Of a stretch of DNA of 64,000 nt, positions 45,701-52,349 are shown piece after piece; position 1 is the stretch's first letter; every line of letters begins with the position of its first letter. Below the pieces are notes generated by a model, which was not told the origin of the DNA, made no database searches, and saw only the letters and a program-made list of their open reading frames with translations. Source of the stretch: Grimontia kaedaensis (GTDB lineage: Bacteria > Pseudomonadota > Gammaproteobacteria > Enterobacterales > Vibrionaceae); assembly GCF_023746615.1 (NCBI RefSeq), contig NZ_CP082275.1, positions 3,038,001 through 3,102,000 on the forward strand, written 5' to 3'. The position numbers were made by a program, and so were the translations under genes.

Positions 45701-47266
45701 GAAGGCATTTACAAAGTAGTTCTCGAAGCATTGCCACGTGTCAACGAAACCGGCTCTGACAAAACCAGTGGCGACTCATCTGACTTCACCATCACCTCTG
45801 TGGCGGTATACAGCGACCAAGCAAAGTACACCGTTACCGAAACTGAAACATTGGATTCTAAAACCACCGCGCAGGGCTCACTGTTGGATAACGATGGAGA
45901 TCCCGAAGGACACAGTTTCAAAGTCACGGAAGTCAATGGCAAACCTCTAGAAGTATTCGACGCCGACGGTTTTTCCACTGTCATCTTTGATGAGGGAACA
46001 CTGAACATAAATGGTGTGACGGGAGAGTTTAGTTTCACAGCCAATGACCGTGAAGAGTTGGGCAAAGGTGAAACAGATACCTTTACTTTTAACTACACAA
46101 TCAAAGACGCGAAAGGCGATACAGATACCGCGAAAGTGTATATCGATATTATTGGTAAAGAAAACACACCGGTTGAGCCAAAGCCAACTTATGACAATAA
46201 GTTTGAATCAGGAAGTGGGAATGATACTTACCAATTTATGAGTTCTCACAACCTTCACAATATCAGTATTAGTAGCCCAGCCATTAGGCCCAACGATTAT
46301 AAAAACTGGATTAAAGTTGATGACGAGCTTTACGAAAATGCCAATGCCGGTGCAATAGATATTAACGTTCTTCATAGTGAGTTTGGTCAACCAGTACTTG
46401 AACACCCATATAACGGCCATCAATCATTCATTAACCTGATTGATACCGATGACTTTATAAATAGTGGTGGAGGTAATGATAACGTTGAAGCCGGCGGAGG
46501 AAATGACACTATTTGGCTGGGAGACTCTGGCAATGAACCATCACCAAATGACCTAACCACTTTCGCGCGTTTCATTGAAAGTGAATTTACAACCGGACAT
46601 GGAGATCAAGCTCAGCCAAATACAGATTTCTTAATAAATGGCGAAGACTCCAACTTCACGGGCGTGCTAACAGGTGACCCGAGTGCCGATATTGCGCATG
46701 GTCAAGCTGGGGATGATGTGATTTTAGGCCAAGCTGGAATTGATGTTATTTTTGGTGGCTCCGGCCAAGATAAACTGGATGGTGGCACCAGTAATGATTT
46801 CATCAGAGGTGGCTCAGGTAATGACACTATCATCGGTGGTGCTGGTAAGGACTTAATGCGCGGTGATTCAGGCAAAGATACCTTCGTTTGGACCCGAGAC
46901 CACGTCGATCTAGCAACGGACAGTCAGACCTTCACCAAAGACACTATCGTTGATTTCAACGCAACGTCTACTGGAAAAGATAAAGATACCCTTGATATTT
47001 CAGGACTACTGCAAGACAACTCTGTTATCACCCTTAGTGGAGATGACAGCGGTACGACAATATCGATCGATATAGACGGTGACGGCTATGCAGATCAATT
47101 GATTGTGTTGGAAAACACCTCTTTCAAAGATGTTGAAGGGGTGATCAAAAACGGAATGTTTGATGAAAACACTACTGCTCGCCTTTCCGAGCAGAGTGGT
47201 GCTGAGACATCCGCCCCAGAAAGCAATAAGGTTGTTATTGACCTGAATGGCTTTGATAATCCGTAA
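33713..47266 (+). CDS. Giant RTX biofilm adhesin, LapA-like, with tandem Calx-beta-like repeats
   Basis: 4517 residues from an ATG preceded by CAGGAAGAG. Residues 1-100 resemble the LapA retention module that plugs the outer-membrane pore; it ends in ATAAGGTP, with TAAG (101-104) the type of di-alanine site cut by LapG. A spacer and one divergent repeat follow. Residues about 448-3272 are 20 near-identical tandem repeats (14 type A, 6 type B) built on a Calx-beta-like theme ending in VFEGDESFTLNVSAD. Two divergent repeats follow (to about 3550). The region about 3550-4150 holds a lectin-like domain (LEIQTGNVGG ... HAELDSHGA), a cadherin-like segment, an unknown RTX-associated module and a VCBS-like segment. 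Residues about 4160-4450 carry RTX nonapeptides (GGSGNDTIIGG and similar) that bind calcium, and the C-terminus is the type I secretion signal. Confidence 0.93.
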   Translation: MDSIITKQAAKVISVNGNAFIKVNGKDVPIAEFLDLNVGTEIFIPEGANALLSLEDGTMLPVGEQDSPAQDFLDSPLDDEIAAIQALIEDGVDPTEVLEATAAGGTPTSSGSQAPEAIARIGEETIAQAGFDTTEIIRGFNTFTPSRVETTQVDSDIQPEIVVFSPTSTVSEGQPAVFTIALAFEGQAVSLTSSLTLSVQPLTGGDFSAESEDLGELEYFDGTSWQPIVGGQITLPAGQGSIQVRVNTVNEDGTPVYEGLENFGLIVSEVVVGTSPSLTSNGEVGVTGEASVVDDRTGSVTEGVVSDDDRPTLTVSNAGEISEGNDVVFAVSLSNPVDGSLNYKFSLQNAGIERDDITGVTINDGEPLTSEQIDLLFSGGLELNIDGFDTLFNVVLNTNPDSVFEGDESFELNVESVVGSQVISDSGSATISDDGVIDGEPGGDSDIPTLTVSGGGEINEGKNIVFDVKLTKAVDGDVTYAFSLGNAQIDADDIEGITVNGTPVDIGAFLAGNITAAIDGSQQSFKVVIDTKGDKVFEGDESFTLNVSADTGITVDGQSGNLILNGDANATVSDDGTTHGKPGNDDRPELTVTGGGEVNEGKNIVFDVKLTKAVDGDVTYAFSLGNAQIDADDIEGITVNGTPVDIGAFLAGNITAAIDGSQQSFKVVIDTKGDKVFEGDESFTLNVSADTGITVDGDNRSLVLTGNQDATISDDGVIDDKPGGDSDIPALTVTGGGEVSEGQDITFNVDLSNKVAGQVTYTFGIDQNGVERGDITGMTINGKALTTDDIDDVFAGTYTLDISGGNTNFDVVFNTRDDQRFEGDESFTLNVSADTGITVDGQSGNLILNGDANATVSDDGTTHGKPGNDDRPELTVTGGGEINEGKNIVFDVKLTKAVDGDVTYAFSLDNAQIDADDIEGITVNGTPVDIGAFLAGNITAAIDGSQQSFKVVIDTKGDKVFEGDESFTLNVSADTGITVDGQSGNLILNGDANATVSDDGTTHGKPGNDDRPELTVTGGGEVNEGKNIVFDVKLTKAVDGDVTYAFSLGNAQIDADDIEGITVNGTPVDIGAFLAGNITAAIDGSQQSFKVVIDTKGDKVFEGDESFTLNVSADTGITVDGQSGNLILNGDANATVSDDGTTHGKPGNDDRPELTVTGGGEINEGKNIVFDVKLTKAVDGDVTYAFSLGNAQIDADDIEGITVNGTPVDIGAFLAGNITAAIDGSQQSFKVVIDTKGDKVFEGDESFTLNVSADTGITVDGQSGNLILNGDANATVSDDGTTHGKPGNDDRPELTVTGGGEINEGKNIVFDVKLTKAVDGDVTYAFSLGNAQIDADDIEGITVNGTPVDIGAFLAGNITAAIDGSQQSFKVVIDTKGDKVFEGDESFTLNVSADTGITVDGQSGNLILNGDANATVSDDGTTHGKPGNDDRPELTVTGGGEVNEGKNIVFDVKLTKAVDGDVTYAFSLDNAQIDADDIEGITVNGTPVDIGAFLAGNITAAIDGSQQSFKVVIDTKGDKVFEGDESFTLNVSADTGITVDGQSGNLILNGDANATVSDDGTTHGKPGNDDRPELTVTGGGEVNEGKNIVFDVKLTKAVDGDVTYAFSLGNAQIDADDIEGITVNGTPVDIGAFLAGNITAAIDGSQQSFKVVIDTKGDKVFEGDESFTLNVSADTGITVDGQSGNLILNGDANATVSDDGTTHGKPGNDDRPELTVTGGGEINEGKNIVFDVKLTKAVDGDVTYAFSLDNAQIDADDIEGITVNGTPVDIGAFLAGNITAAIDGSQQSFKVVIDTKGDKVFEGDESFTLNVSADTGITVDGQSGNLILNGDANATVSDDGTTHGKPGNDDRPELTVTGGGEVNEGKNIVFDVKLTKAVDGDVTYAFSLDNAQIDADDIEGITVNGTPVDIGAFLAGNITAAIDGSQQSFKVVIDTKGDKVFEGDESFTLNVSADTGITVDGQSGNLILNGDANATVSDDGTTHGKPGNDDRPELTVTGGGEINEGKNIVFDVKLTKAVDGDVTYAFSLGNAQIDADDIEGITVNGTPVDIGAFLAGNITAAIDGSQQSFKVVIDTKGDKVFEGDESFTLNVSADTGITVDGQSGNLILNGDANATVSDDGTTHGKPGNDDRPELTVTGGGEVNEGKNIVFDVKLTKAVDGDVTYAFSLGNAQIDADDIEGITVNGTPVDIGAFLAGNITAAIDGSQQSFKVVIDTKGDKVFEGDESFTLNVSADTGITVDGQSGNLILNGDANATVSDDGTTHGKPGNDDRPELTVTGGGEVNEGKNIVFDVKLTKAVDGDVTYAFSLGNAQIDADDIEGITVNGTPVDIGAFLAGNITAAIDGSQQSFKVVIDTKGDKVFEGDESFTLNVSADTGITVDGQSGNLILNGDANATVSDDGTTHGKPGNDDRPELTVTGGGEVNEGKNIVFDVKLTKAVDGDVTYAFSLGNAQIDADDIEGITVNGTPVDIGAFLAGNITAAIDGSQQSFKVVIDTKGDKVFEGDESFTLNVSADTGITVDGDNRSLVLTGNQDATISDDGVIDDKPGGDSDIPALTVTGGGEVSEGQDITFNVDLSNKVAGQVTYTFGIDQNGVERGDITGMTINGKALTTDDIDDVFAGTYTLDISGGNTNFDVVFNTRDDQRFEGDESFTLNVSADTGITVDGDNRSLVLTGNQDATISDDGVIDGKPGGDSDIPALTVTGGGEVSEGQDITFNVDLSNKVAGQVTYTFGIDQNGVERGDITGMTINGKALTTDDIDDVFAGTYTLDISGGNTNFDVVFNTRDDQRFEGDESFTLNVSADTGITVDGDNRSLVLTGKENATISDDGNDGTPGNGDDDDDRPELTVTGGGEVNEGQDITFNVDLSNKVAGKVTYTFDIDQNGVERGDITGMTINGKTLTTDDIDDVFAGTYTLDIQGGNTNFDVVFNTRDDQRFEGDESFTLNVSADTGITVDGDNSSLVLTGNQDATISDDGVIDGKPGGDSDIPALTVTGGGEVNEGQDITFNVDLSNKVAGKVTYTFDIDQNGVERGDITGMTINGKALTTDDIDDVFAGTYTLDIQGGNTNFDVVFNTRDDQRFEGDENFTLNVSADTGITVDGDNSSLVLTGNQDATISDDGVIDGKPGGDSDIPALTVTGGGEVNEGQDITFNVDLSNKVAGKVTYTFDIDQNGVERGDITGMTINGKALTTDDIDDVFAGTYTLDIQGGNTNFDVVFNTRDDQRFEGDENFTLNVSADTGITVDGDNSSLVLTGNQDATISDDGVIDGKPGGDDDRLTISIEGNKEVSEGKIACYKITLDGQSDKEVTFKLALTEGTADSDDYGNVTVYFLNTYNKFEAITPDADGYYTVPAGVNQLLAYVDTKQDHVFEGDESFTLTVIPGENVKGITDNKSATAETIISDDGQINDKPGGDDDRPTLTVADAGEVAEGTNAIFDVALGNKVKGDVTYTFTLSGNSDNAADISRDIIGLTLTNQNGDAIDSVTVTMNPDGTYSATIDGSVTDFKVVVETNQDSAYEGNEGFKLDVSTNTPLATTGNDTSGVATIIDNDNPPVAIDDYKESNTLFQESFEFGNGSKGWVVVDEFNGWNITNGLEIQTGNVGGSTASDGSSHAELDSHGAVSSVEISRVLDSGDGVIAGQPYTLTFDFKPRPRHEDDSDMVFTFGDYSYKVIVSASKNISFEALQEGAPVITSSSAGNGWTTISVTYTAQDDAEIKLAFANDDETTNNDTYGAYIDNIEVNGPQPYWVNNSDAEGIFIAFTDIAHNDTDADEGDTVSVWNKDDLNSFVLVPSEAGSIELSDDGQGLVFKPNPDYNGPVQIEYFATDGTNKSLEPADIHIYVNEVNANDDGTGLVFETSSDDGWQNLDGNSILTISAVKIGENGQRVPQGDLVTENSKHVHNKHGIGVADEAREGNAGDVSYQVEYDHGTNTSEALELVLTSAAEKLEIGIARLFQNEHGQGNHEVAKWTAYGEDGQVIATGEFNFGDRTSGKGVITIEAEGIYKVVLEALPRVNETGSDKTSGDSSDFTITSVAVYSDQAKYTVTETETLDSKTTAQGSLLDNDGDPEGHSFKVTEVNGKPLEVFDADGFSTVIFDEGTLNINGVTGEFSFTANDREELGKGETDTFTFNYTIKDAKGDTDTAKVYIDIIGKENTPVEPKPTYDNKFESGSGNDTYQFMSSHNLHNISISSPAIRPNDYKNWIKVDDELYENANAGAIDINVLHSEFGQPVLEHPYNGHQSFINLIDTDDFINSGGGNDNVEAGGGNDTIWLGDSGNEPSPNDLTTFARFIESEFTTGHGDQAQPNTDFLINGEDSNFTGVLTGDPSADIAHGQAGDDVILGQAGIDVIFGGSGQDKLDGGTSNDFIRGGSGNDTIIGGAGKDLMRGDSGKDTFVWTRDHVDLATDSQTFTKDTIVDFNATSTGKDKDTLDISGLLQDNSVITLSGDDSGTTISIDIDGDGYADQLIVLENTSFKDVEGVIKNGMFDENTTARLSEQSGAETSAPESNKVVIDLNGFDNP
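35054..35896 (+). repeat. Adhesin repeats A1 and A2
   Basis: Two copies of the type-A unit (420 and 423 bases). A unit runs from LTV(S/T)GGGE(I/V)NEGKN to the next. A2 ends in a type-B tail (GDNRSLVLTGNQDATISDDG) and leads into B1. Confidence 0.92.
35897..36325 (+). repeat. Adhesin repeat B1 (hybrid: B front, A tail)
   Basis: 429 bases. The front (GGGEVSEGQDITFNVDLSNK to VFNTRDDQRFEGDESF) is type B; the tail after the shared segment GDESFTLNVSADTGITVDG is type A (GQSGNLILNGDANATVSDDG). It interrupts the type-A run. Confidence 0.9.
36326..41368 (+). repeat. Adhesin repeats A3 to A14
   Basis: Twelve consecutive type-A units, eleven of exactly 420 bases and the last of 423 because it ends in the type-B tail. 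The copies are almost identical at DNA level. The variation I can see is at three sites: GAAATC/GAAGTC (Glu-Ile/Val), CTTGGC/CTTGAC (Gly/Asp) and GCTGAC/GCTGAT (silent). Confidence 0.93.
41369..43530 (+). repeat. Adhesin repeats B2 to B6
   Basis: Five consecutive type-B units of 432-438 bases. B2 and B3 have VSEGQ, VTYTFGID and ISGGNTNF; B4 to B6 have VNEGQ, VTYTFDID and IQGGNTNF. B3 has an unusual acidic tail (GNGDDDDDR). The set therefore splits into two sub-families. Confidence 0.9.
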
Positions 47267-47273
47267 CCAAACT

Positions 47274-47302
47274 AATGGGCCTAACCTCAGCTAGGCCCAT
47301 TT
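47274..47302 (+). terminator. Terminator after the adhesin gene
   Basis: Stem AATGGGCCTA / TAGGCCCATT followed by TTTTT, 7 bases after the stop and about 50 bases before lapB. It probably uncouples high adhesin expression from that of the secretion genes, or allows partial read-through. Confidence 0.88.
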
Positions 47303-47353
47303 TTTGCTTTTAATTTTTGTAAGTTTATTTTTGACTTTTTAAGAGAGAAATAG

Positions 47354-49531
47354 GTGACTGACGCAGCGATTGCCGAACGCAAACCGCAGCAGTGGCGCAT
47401 TAGTGCGTCAACGCAGGCGGTAGACGACCCGTTGTTAGATTGCTTGGTCTTTTTGACTGAGCACTATGGTTCGCCGTGCTCGGGGGATGCTCTAACGGCA
47501 GGCCTTCCGATGACAGACGCCCTGCTGACACCGGATTTGTTTCCTCAGGCTGCAGCCCGTGCTGGGCTGACGGCCAAGCTTTCTCGCAGGCAATTAAAAG
47601 CAATACCAAAGCTCTTATTGCCTTGCATACTTCTTTTGACTGACAAAAAATCCTGTATTCTTCGTGAGATAAACACCAACGAAAGCACGGCGCTAATCCA
47701 AACTTCTGAAACCGGCGGAGAAGAAGAAATCTCCCTTGCAGACCTGGAAGCCATGTATACGGGCTACACATTTTTGGTTAAACGCCAATACCGTGGTGAC
47801 AATAGCGTCGATCTGCACCTTCACGACACCAAAATCCATTGGTTCTGGCAGACCGTCAAAGACGCCTCGCCCATTTATCGCGATGCGCTGATTGCCTCTG
47901 TACTAGTCAATATTTTCGCGTTGGTTTCACCACTGTTTGTCATGAATGTCTACGACAAAGTGGTGCCTAACCTTGCGTTTGAATCACTTTGGGTGCTGGC
48001 AACCGGTGCGTTGATTGCCTTTAGCTTTGACTTCCTGATGAAAAAAATGCGCTCTTACCTGATTGATATTGCAGGTAAGAAAGTCGATATCATTGTGTCT
48101 TCTCGTCTGTTCGCTCGCCTTATGGGGGTCCCACTTGAGAAGCGAGCAAAAAGTGTCGGCGGTATGGCGAAGCAGCTTGGCGAATTTGACAGCATCAGAG
48201 ACATGCTGACCTCTGCCACCATCACCACCTTAGTAGATTTGCCGTTCGCGCTTTTCTTCCTGTTTGTGATTTATATATTCGCTGGTGATTTGGCAGCCGT
48301 CCCTGTCGTCGCTGGCATTCTTATTATCGGCTATGCCCTACTGGTTCAGCCAAAGCTCAAAGCTGCTATTGAAGAATCAAACAAATATGCAAGCCAAAAG
48401 CATGGCCATTTGATTGAAAGTCTCTCCGCACTGGAAGGCATCAAAGCCAATGTCGCGGAAGGCATAGTTCAAAAGAGCTGGCAACAGATGACCGCTCACA
48501 CGGCAAACTGGAACCTTAAGGTGAAACAAATCACCAACTCGGTTTCCTATTTTGCTTCTTTTATAGTTCAGGTCACCTCTGTCGCCGTTGTTGTGCTCGG
48601 TGTTTATCGCGTGGCAGATGCGCAAATTACCATGGGGGGGATTATCGCGGCGGTCATGCTTTCAAGCCGGGCCGTGTCGCCAATGGCGCAACTGGCAGGT
48701 CTCATGAGCCGCTGGAATCAGACACAATCTGGTATGCGTCAGCTCAATGCCATGATGGATCAGGAAGATGAATTTGCGGACAAAGGCCACTTGGTTAGCC
48801 GCAAGCGCCTAAAAGGTGATATCTACGCAGACAATATTGGTTTTAGCTACCCAGAGTCAGAAAAACCAATCCTCCACCCCACCAGCCTGACCATCAACGC
48901 TGGCGAAAAAATTGCCATTCTGGGTAAGAACGGCACAGGTAAAAGTACCCTTATCCGAATGCTATCAGGCCTTTATCTGCCAACGGCAGGCAGCTTGCGA
49001 TTTGATGGTGTCGATGCCAAGCAAATTCACCCAGCAGATCTGCGTCGCAATGTGGGTTATCTAGCACAGGATGTAACGTTATTCCACGGTACGATACGCG
49101 AAAATATCATGTTTGGCACAAGACAGGTGACAGAACACCAGTTAATCCGTGCCACACAACTGTCCGGCGTAGGGATTTTTACGTCACAGGACAGCGAAGG
49201 TCTTGATAAGCAAGTGGGCGAGCGTGGCGAGGCACTTTCCCGTGGTCAGCGACAATCTGTCGCACTGGCTCGCGCCCTGCTCAATGACCCGCCACTACTC
49301 ATCATGGACGAGCCAACCGCCAGCCTTGATGCCCATGCGGAAAACCAATTTATTCATGCTATGAAGTTCGCGTCGAAAGACCGCACTTTGGTCATGATCA
49401 CCCACAAGATGGCGCTGCTTCAGTTGGTTGACCGTGTGATAGTGATGGATAAAGGCCGCATTGTCATGGATGGACAAAGGGATAAGGTGCTTGAGCGTCT
49501 AAACGGCAACGGAGGAGGTCAAAATGACTAA
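47354..49531 (+). CDS. lapB: Type I secretion ABC transporter (LapB-like)
   Basis: 725 residues from a GTG preceded by AAGAGAGAAA. An N-terminal C39-like domain (about 1-150) precedes a six-helix membrane domain (about 165-440) and an ATPase domain with Walker A GKNGTGKST (524-532), Walker B LLIMDEPTASLD and the H-loop ITHK. The C39-like domain lacks the protease signature, as usual for RTX exporters. The ABC signature reads LSRGQ (628-632) in place of LSGGQ. It exports the adjacent adhesin across the inner membrane. lapC overlaps its 3' end. Confidence 0.93.
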   Translation: MTDAAIAERKPQQWRISASTQAVDDPLLDCLVFLTEHYGSPCSGDALTAGLPMTDALLTPDLFPQAAARAGLTAKLSRRQLKAIPKLLLPCILLLTDKKSCILREINTNESTALIQTSETGGEEEISLADLEAMYTGYTFLVKRQYRGDNSVDLHLHDTKIHWFWQTVKDASPIYRDALIASVLVNIFALVSPLFVMNVYDKVVPNLAFESLWVLATGALIAFSFDFLMKKMRSYLIDIAGKKVDIIVSSRLFARLMGVPLEKRAKSVGGMAKQLGEFDSIRDMLTSATITTLVDLPFALFFLFVIYIFAGDLAAVPVVAGILIIGYALLVQPKLKAAIEESNKYASQKHGHLIESLSALEGIKANVAEGIVQKSWQQMTAHTANWNLKVKQITNSVSYFASFIVQVTSVAVVVLGVYRVADAQITMGGIIAAVMLSSRAVSPMAQLAGLMSRWNQTQSGMRQLNAMMDQEDEFADKGHLVSRKRLKGDIYADNIGFSYPESEKPILHPTSLTINAGEKIAILGKNGTGKSTLIRMLSGLYLPTAGSLRFDGVDAKQIHPADLRRNVGYLAQDVTLFHGTIRENIMFGTRQVTEHQLIRATQLSGVGIFTSQDSEGLDKQVGERGEALSRGQRQSVALARALLNDPPLLIMDEPTASLDAHAENQFIHAMKFASKDRTLVMITHKMALLQLVDRVIVMDKGRIVMDGQRDKVLERLNGNGGGQND

Positions 49532-50906
49532 CGCACTAAAGCGTGAAGACATTGAAATGACCGATGACGTCTATGGTGCCATGCTGACAGACGCACCGGT
49601 GCGATACCGTCTTGTTATCTGGGGCGTATTTACTTTCTTCGCTGCCATTATCGCCTGGGCGGCATTTGCTTCTTTAGACCGTGTCACCCGCGGTGAAGGC
49701 AAGGTTATTCCTTCCTCTCAGGTCCAGCTCATTCAAAGCTTGGATGGCGGTATTTTACAAGCCATGTATGTGCAAGAAGGCCAGTTAGTCAAACAAGGCG
49801 AGCCCCTAGCCCGCATTGATGATACCCGCTTCCGTTCTGACTTTGCGCAGCAAGAAGAAGAAGTCTCCAGCCTACGTGCCAACATTATTCGTATGCGCTC
49901 AGAGCTTCGCAGCATTGAGCTGTCTCCTACCGCGCCAAATTGGCGGGAACAAATTGCCATCACCCTGTCTCCGCTTGAGTTTCCTACCGAGCTTGAAGAG
50001 TCAGAGCCTGCGCTTATTGAAGGACAGCGTCAGGAATACGAAGGTCGTTTATTGGATCTGAAAAACCGCCTTGAGATTCTGGCTCGCCAGATTTTACAAA
50101 AGCAACAAGAGAGTCAGGAAATTGAATCCAAAATCCGTACTTTGTCAGACAGTTTTGGCCTGATAAAGCGTGAACTCAAAATTACTATTCCATTGGCGAA
50201 AAAAGGCATCGTTTCAGAAGTCGATTTGCTCAAACTCGAACGCCAGGTCAATGATCTTAAAGGCGAGTTGAACTCCCTTCGTCTAATGCAGCCCAAAATC
50301 AAAGCGACAGTAGATGAAGCAATTTTGAAACGTCGTGAAGCAGTACTCGCATTCAGCAATGAAACCCGCTCAAAGATGAGTGAGTTGGAAACCCGTCTTT
50401 CTCGCTTAAGCCAAGCGCAGGTAGGTGCACAGGATAAAGTAGACAAAGCCGTCATCACGGCGCCAGTTACTGGCACAATCAAAACCATTCATATCAATAC
50501 CCTCGGTGGCGTCGTGCAGCCGGGTGTTGATTTGATAGAAATCGTTCCTGCCGAGGATAAACTTCTTATCGAAGCCAAGATCGCACCGAAGGATATCGCT
50601 TTCCTGCACGCAGGCCTGCCCTCCGTCGTCAAGGTAACGGCATACGACTTCACACGCTATGGTGGCCTCAACGGTACGTTAGAGCACATCAGTGCGGATA
50701 CCACGCAGGACGAGGAAGGTAACAGTTTTTATTTGGTTAGGATCCGGACGGAGAATTCCAGTTTGGAGAAAAAGGATGGCAGCGAACTGCCGATTATTCC
50801 CGGCATGTTGACCTCAGTCGACATCATTACTGGAAAACGAACTGTACTGGAATATCTGCTCAACCCAGTTTTGCGAGCAAAAGAATCCGCTTTACGTGAG
50901 CGATAA
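49524..50906 (+). CDS. lapC: Type I secretion membrane-fusion protein (LapC/HlyD-like)
   Basis: 460 residues. One membrane helix (about 29-50) follows a short cytoplasmic N-terminus; the periplasmic part has a split biotinyl-lipoyl domain (LIQSLDGGILQAMYVQEGQLVKQGEPLARID and, later, VITAPVTGTIKTI) around a long coiled coil (about 100-300), and a beta-barrel region towards the C-terminus. It bridges the LapB-like ATPase and the TolC-like outer-membrane channel. Its ATG lies within lapB (8-base overlap) behind GGAGG, so the two are translated together. Confidence 0.93.
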   Translation: MTNALKREDIEMTDDVYGAMLTDAPVRYRLVIWGVFTFFAAIIAWAAFASLDRVTRGEGKVIPSSQVQLIQSLDGGILQAMYVQEGQLVKQGEPLARIDDTRFRSDFAQQEEEVSSLRANIIRMRSELRSIELSPTAPNWREQIAITLSPLEFPTELEESEPALIEGQRQEYEGRLLDLKNRLEILARQILQKQQESQEIESKIRTLSDSFGLIKRELKITIPLAKKGIVSEVDLLKLERQVNDLKGELNSLRLMQPKIKATVDEAILKRREAVLAFSNETRSKMSELETRLSRLSQAQVGAQDKVDKAVITAPVTGTIKTIHINTLGGVVQPGVDLIEIVPAEDKLLIEAKIAPKDIAFLHAGLPSVVKVTAYDFTRYGGLNGTLEHISADTTQDEEGNSFYLVRIRTENSSLEKKDGSELPIIPGMLTSVDIITGKRTVLEYLLNPVLRAKESALRER

Positions 50907-50930
50907 ATAATAACAATCAAGGAGAGAGAA

Positions 50931-52349
50931 ATGAGAAAGAATGTTGGCCACTCGCTCAGAAAAAGCGTGGCGGCATTGGCAGTGACTGTTGTATTGCTTC
51001 CGACGACCGGAGCAGCTCAGTCACTTGAGCAAGCCGTGGCATCTGCATTGGATACTCATCCTCAAATCAGGCAGGCATTCAATCGCTTTAAAGCAAGCGA
51101 AGAACTCATCAAACAAGCCGAATCCGGCTACTATCCAACCCTAGATTTTGATGCAGGCATCGGTAGAGAGTGGACAGAGAGCCCATCTACACGCCGTGAC
51201 TCTGCTCAATATGGTGTGGGCGAAGAAGTCGAACTCACCCGCAGGGAAATAGGTGTTTCCCTGCGTCAGGTATTGTTCAACGGTTTTCAGACCATGAACG
51301 AAGTTGAACGTTCAGAATATGAAGCGAGTGCAGACCAATGGGCCCTCTTTTCCTCTGCGGAAGATTTAGCTCTTGAAGTAACCCGCGCATATCTTGAATT
51401 CCTGCGGGCTGAACAAATTGTTGTGCTAGCAGAGCGCAATCTGGAAAGTCACCAAATCATTTACGATCAAGTGAAGCAAAAAACTGACTCGGGTCTCGGC
51501 TCAACAGCGGATTTGTCTCAGGTAACCGGACGCTTAGCTCGAGCTCACTCAAACCTGATTTCGGCACAGAATAATCTTTCTGATGCTCGTATTGTCTATC
51601 AGAAATTGGTGAATACAACACCAGAAGATATGCGCATCCCTGTTCCTGATGCACTCATGCTTCCTGAGAGTCTAACTCAGGCCCTGGATATGGCAAAAAC
51701 AAGCCATCCTACGTTGAAATCTGCAAACAATGATATTCAGGCAGCCACTGCCCAACGTGATGCGACAAAGGGTAACTACTATCCACAGGTAACCTTTGAC
51801 CTCTCAGCTAGTTGGGACGATAACCTTGATGGAAACGACGGCACCACGGCAAACCCCTTTGACTCTCCAGCAGATGTAGGTGGTAATAGTGACGAAGTGC
51901 TCGCTATAGTTCGCCTGAACTACAACCTATTTTCCGGTGGTGCCGATCGCGCGCGTGAAAGAGAGGCGGCTTACAGCATCAACGAATCAAAGGCAATTCA
52001 ACAAGAAGCTTACCGCGATATCGTTGAAGGCACGACATTGGCGTGGAATGCTCGAGAATTCCTGAACCAACAGATGCAATACCTACGCCAGCATGTCGAG
52101 GCTTCAATTGAAACACGCAACGCTTATGAAGATCAGTTCAAACTGGGTCAACGCACCCTCATCGACGTTCTGGACTCAGAAAATGAGCTGTTCCAGGCAC
52201 GTCGTGAGTATCTCACGGCTGAATACGACGACCTGATAGCACGATACCGCTTGCTTAACGCCACAGGTCAGTTGCTTGAGTCTCTGAGAATCACAATACC
52301 AGAGGTTTGGAGCGGTGAAGATAACTACAAAGGAGGTGTTCAATCATGA
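50931..52349 (+). CDS. lapE: TolC-family outer-membrane channel of the adhesin secretion system (LapE-like)
   Basis: 472 residues with a signal peptide ending near TTGAAQ. The OEP repeats of TolC-like channels are visible: LEQAVASALDTHPQI with the SGYYPTLDFDAGIG strand region, and in the second half LTQALDMAKTSHPTL with NYYPQVTFDLSAS. It forms the outer-membrane exit and, in LapA-type systems, holds the plugged retention module of the adhesin. A strong ribosome site (AAGGAGAGAG) precedes it; its stop overlaps the next start (ATGA). Confidence 0.9.
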   Translation: MRKNVGHSLRKSVAALAVTVVLLPTTGAAQSLEQAVASALDTHPQIRQAFNRFKASEELIKQAESGYYPTLDFDAGIGREWTESPSTRRDSAQYGVGEEVELTRREIGVSLRQVLFNGFQTMNEVERSEYEASADQWALFSSAEDLALEVTRAYLEFLRAEQIVVLAERNLESHQIIYDQVKQKTDSGLGSTADLSQVTGRLARAHSNLISAQNNLSDARIVYQKLVNTTPEDMRIPVPDALMLPESLTQALDMAKTSHPTLKSANNDIQAATAQRDATKGNYYPQVTFDLSASWDDNLDGNDGTTANPFDSPADVGGNSDEVLAIVRLNYNLFSGGADRAREREAAYSINESKAIQQEAYRDIVEGTTLAWNAREFLNQQMQYLRQHVEASIETRNAYEDQFKLGQRTLIDVLDSENELFQARREYLTAEYDDLIARYRLLNATGQLLESLRITIPEVWSGEDNYKGGVQS

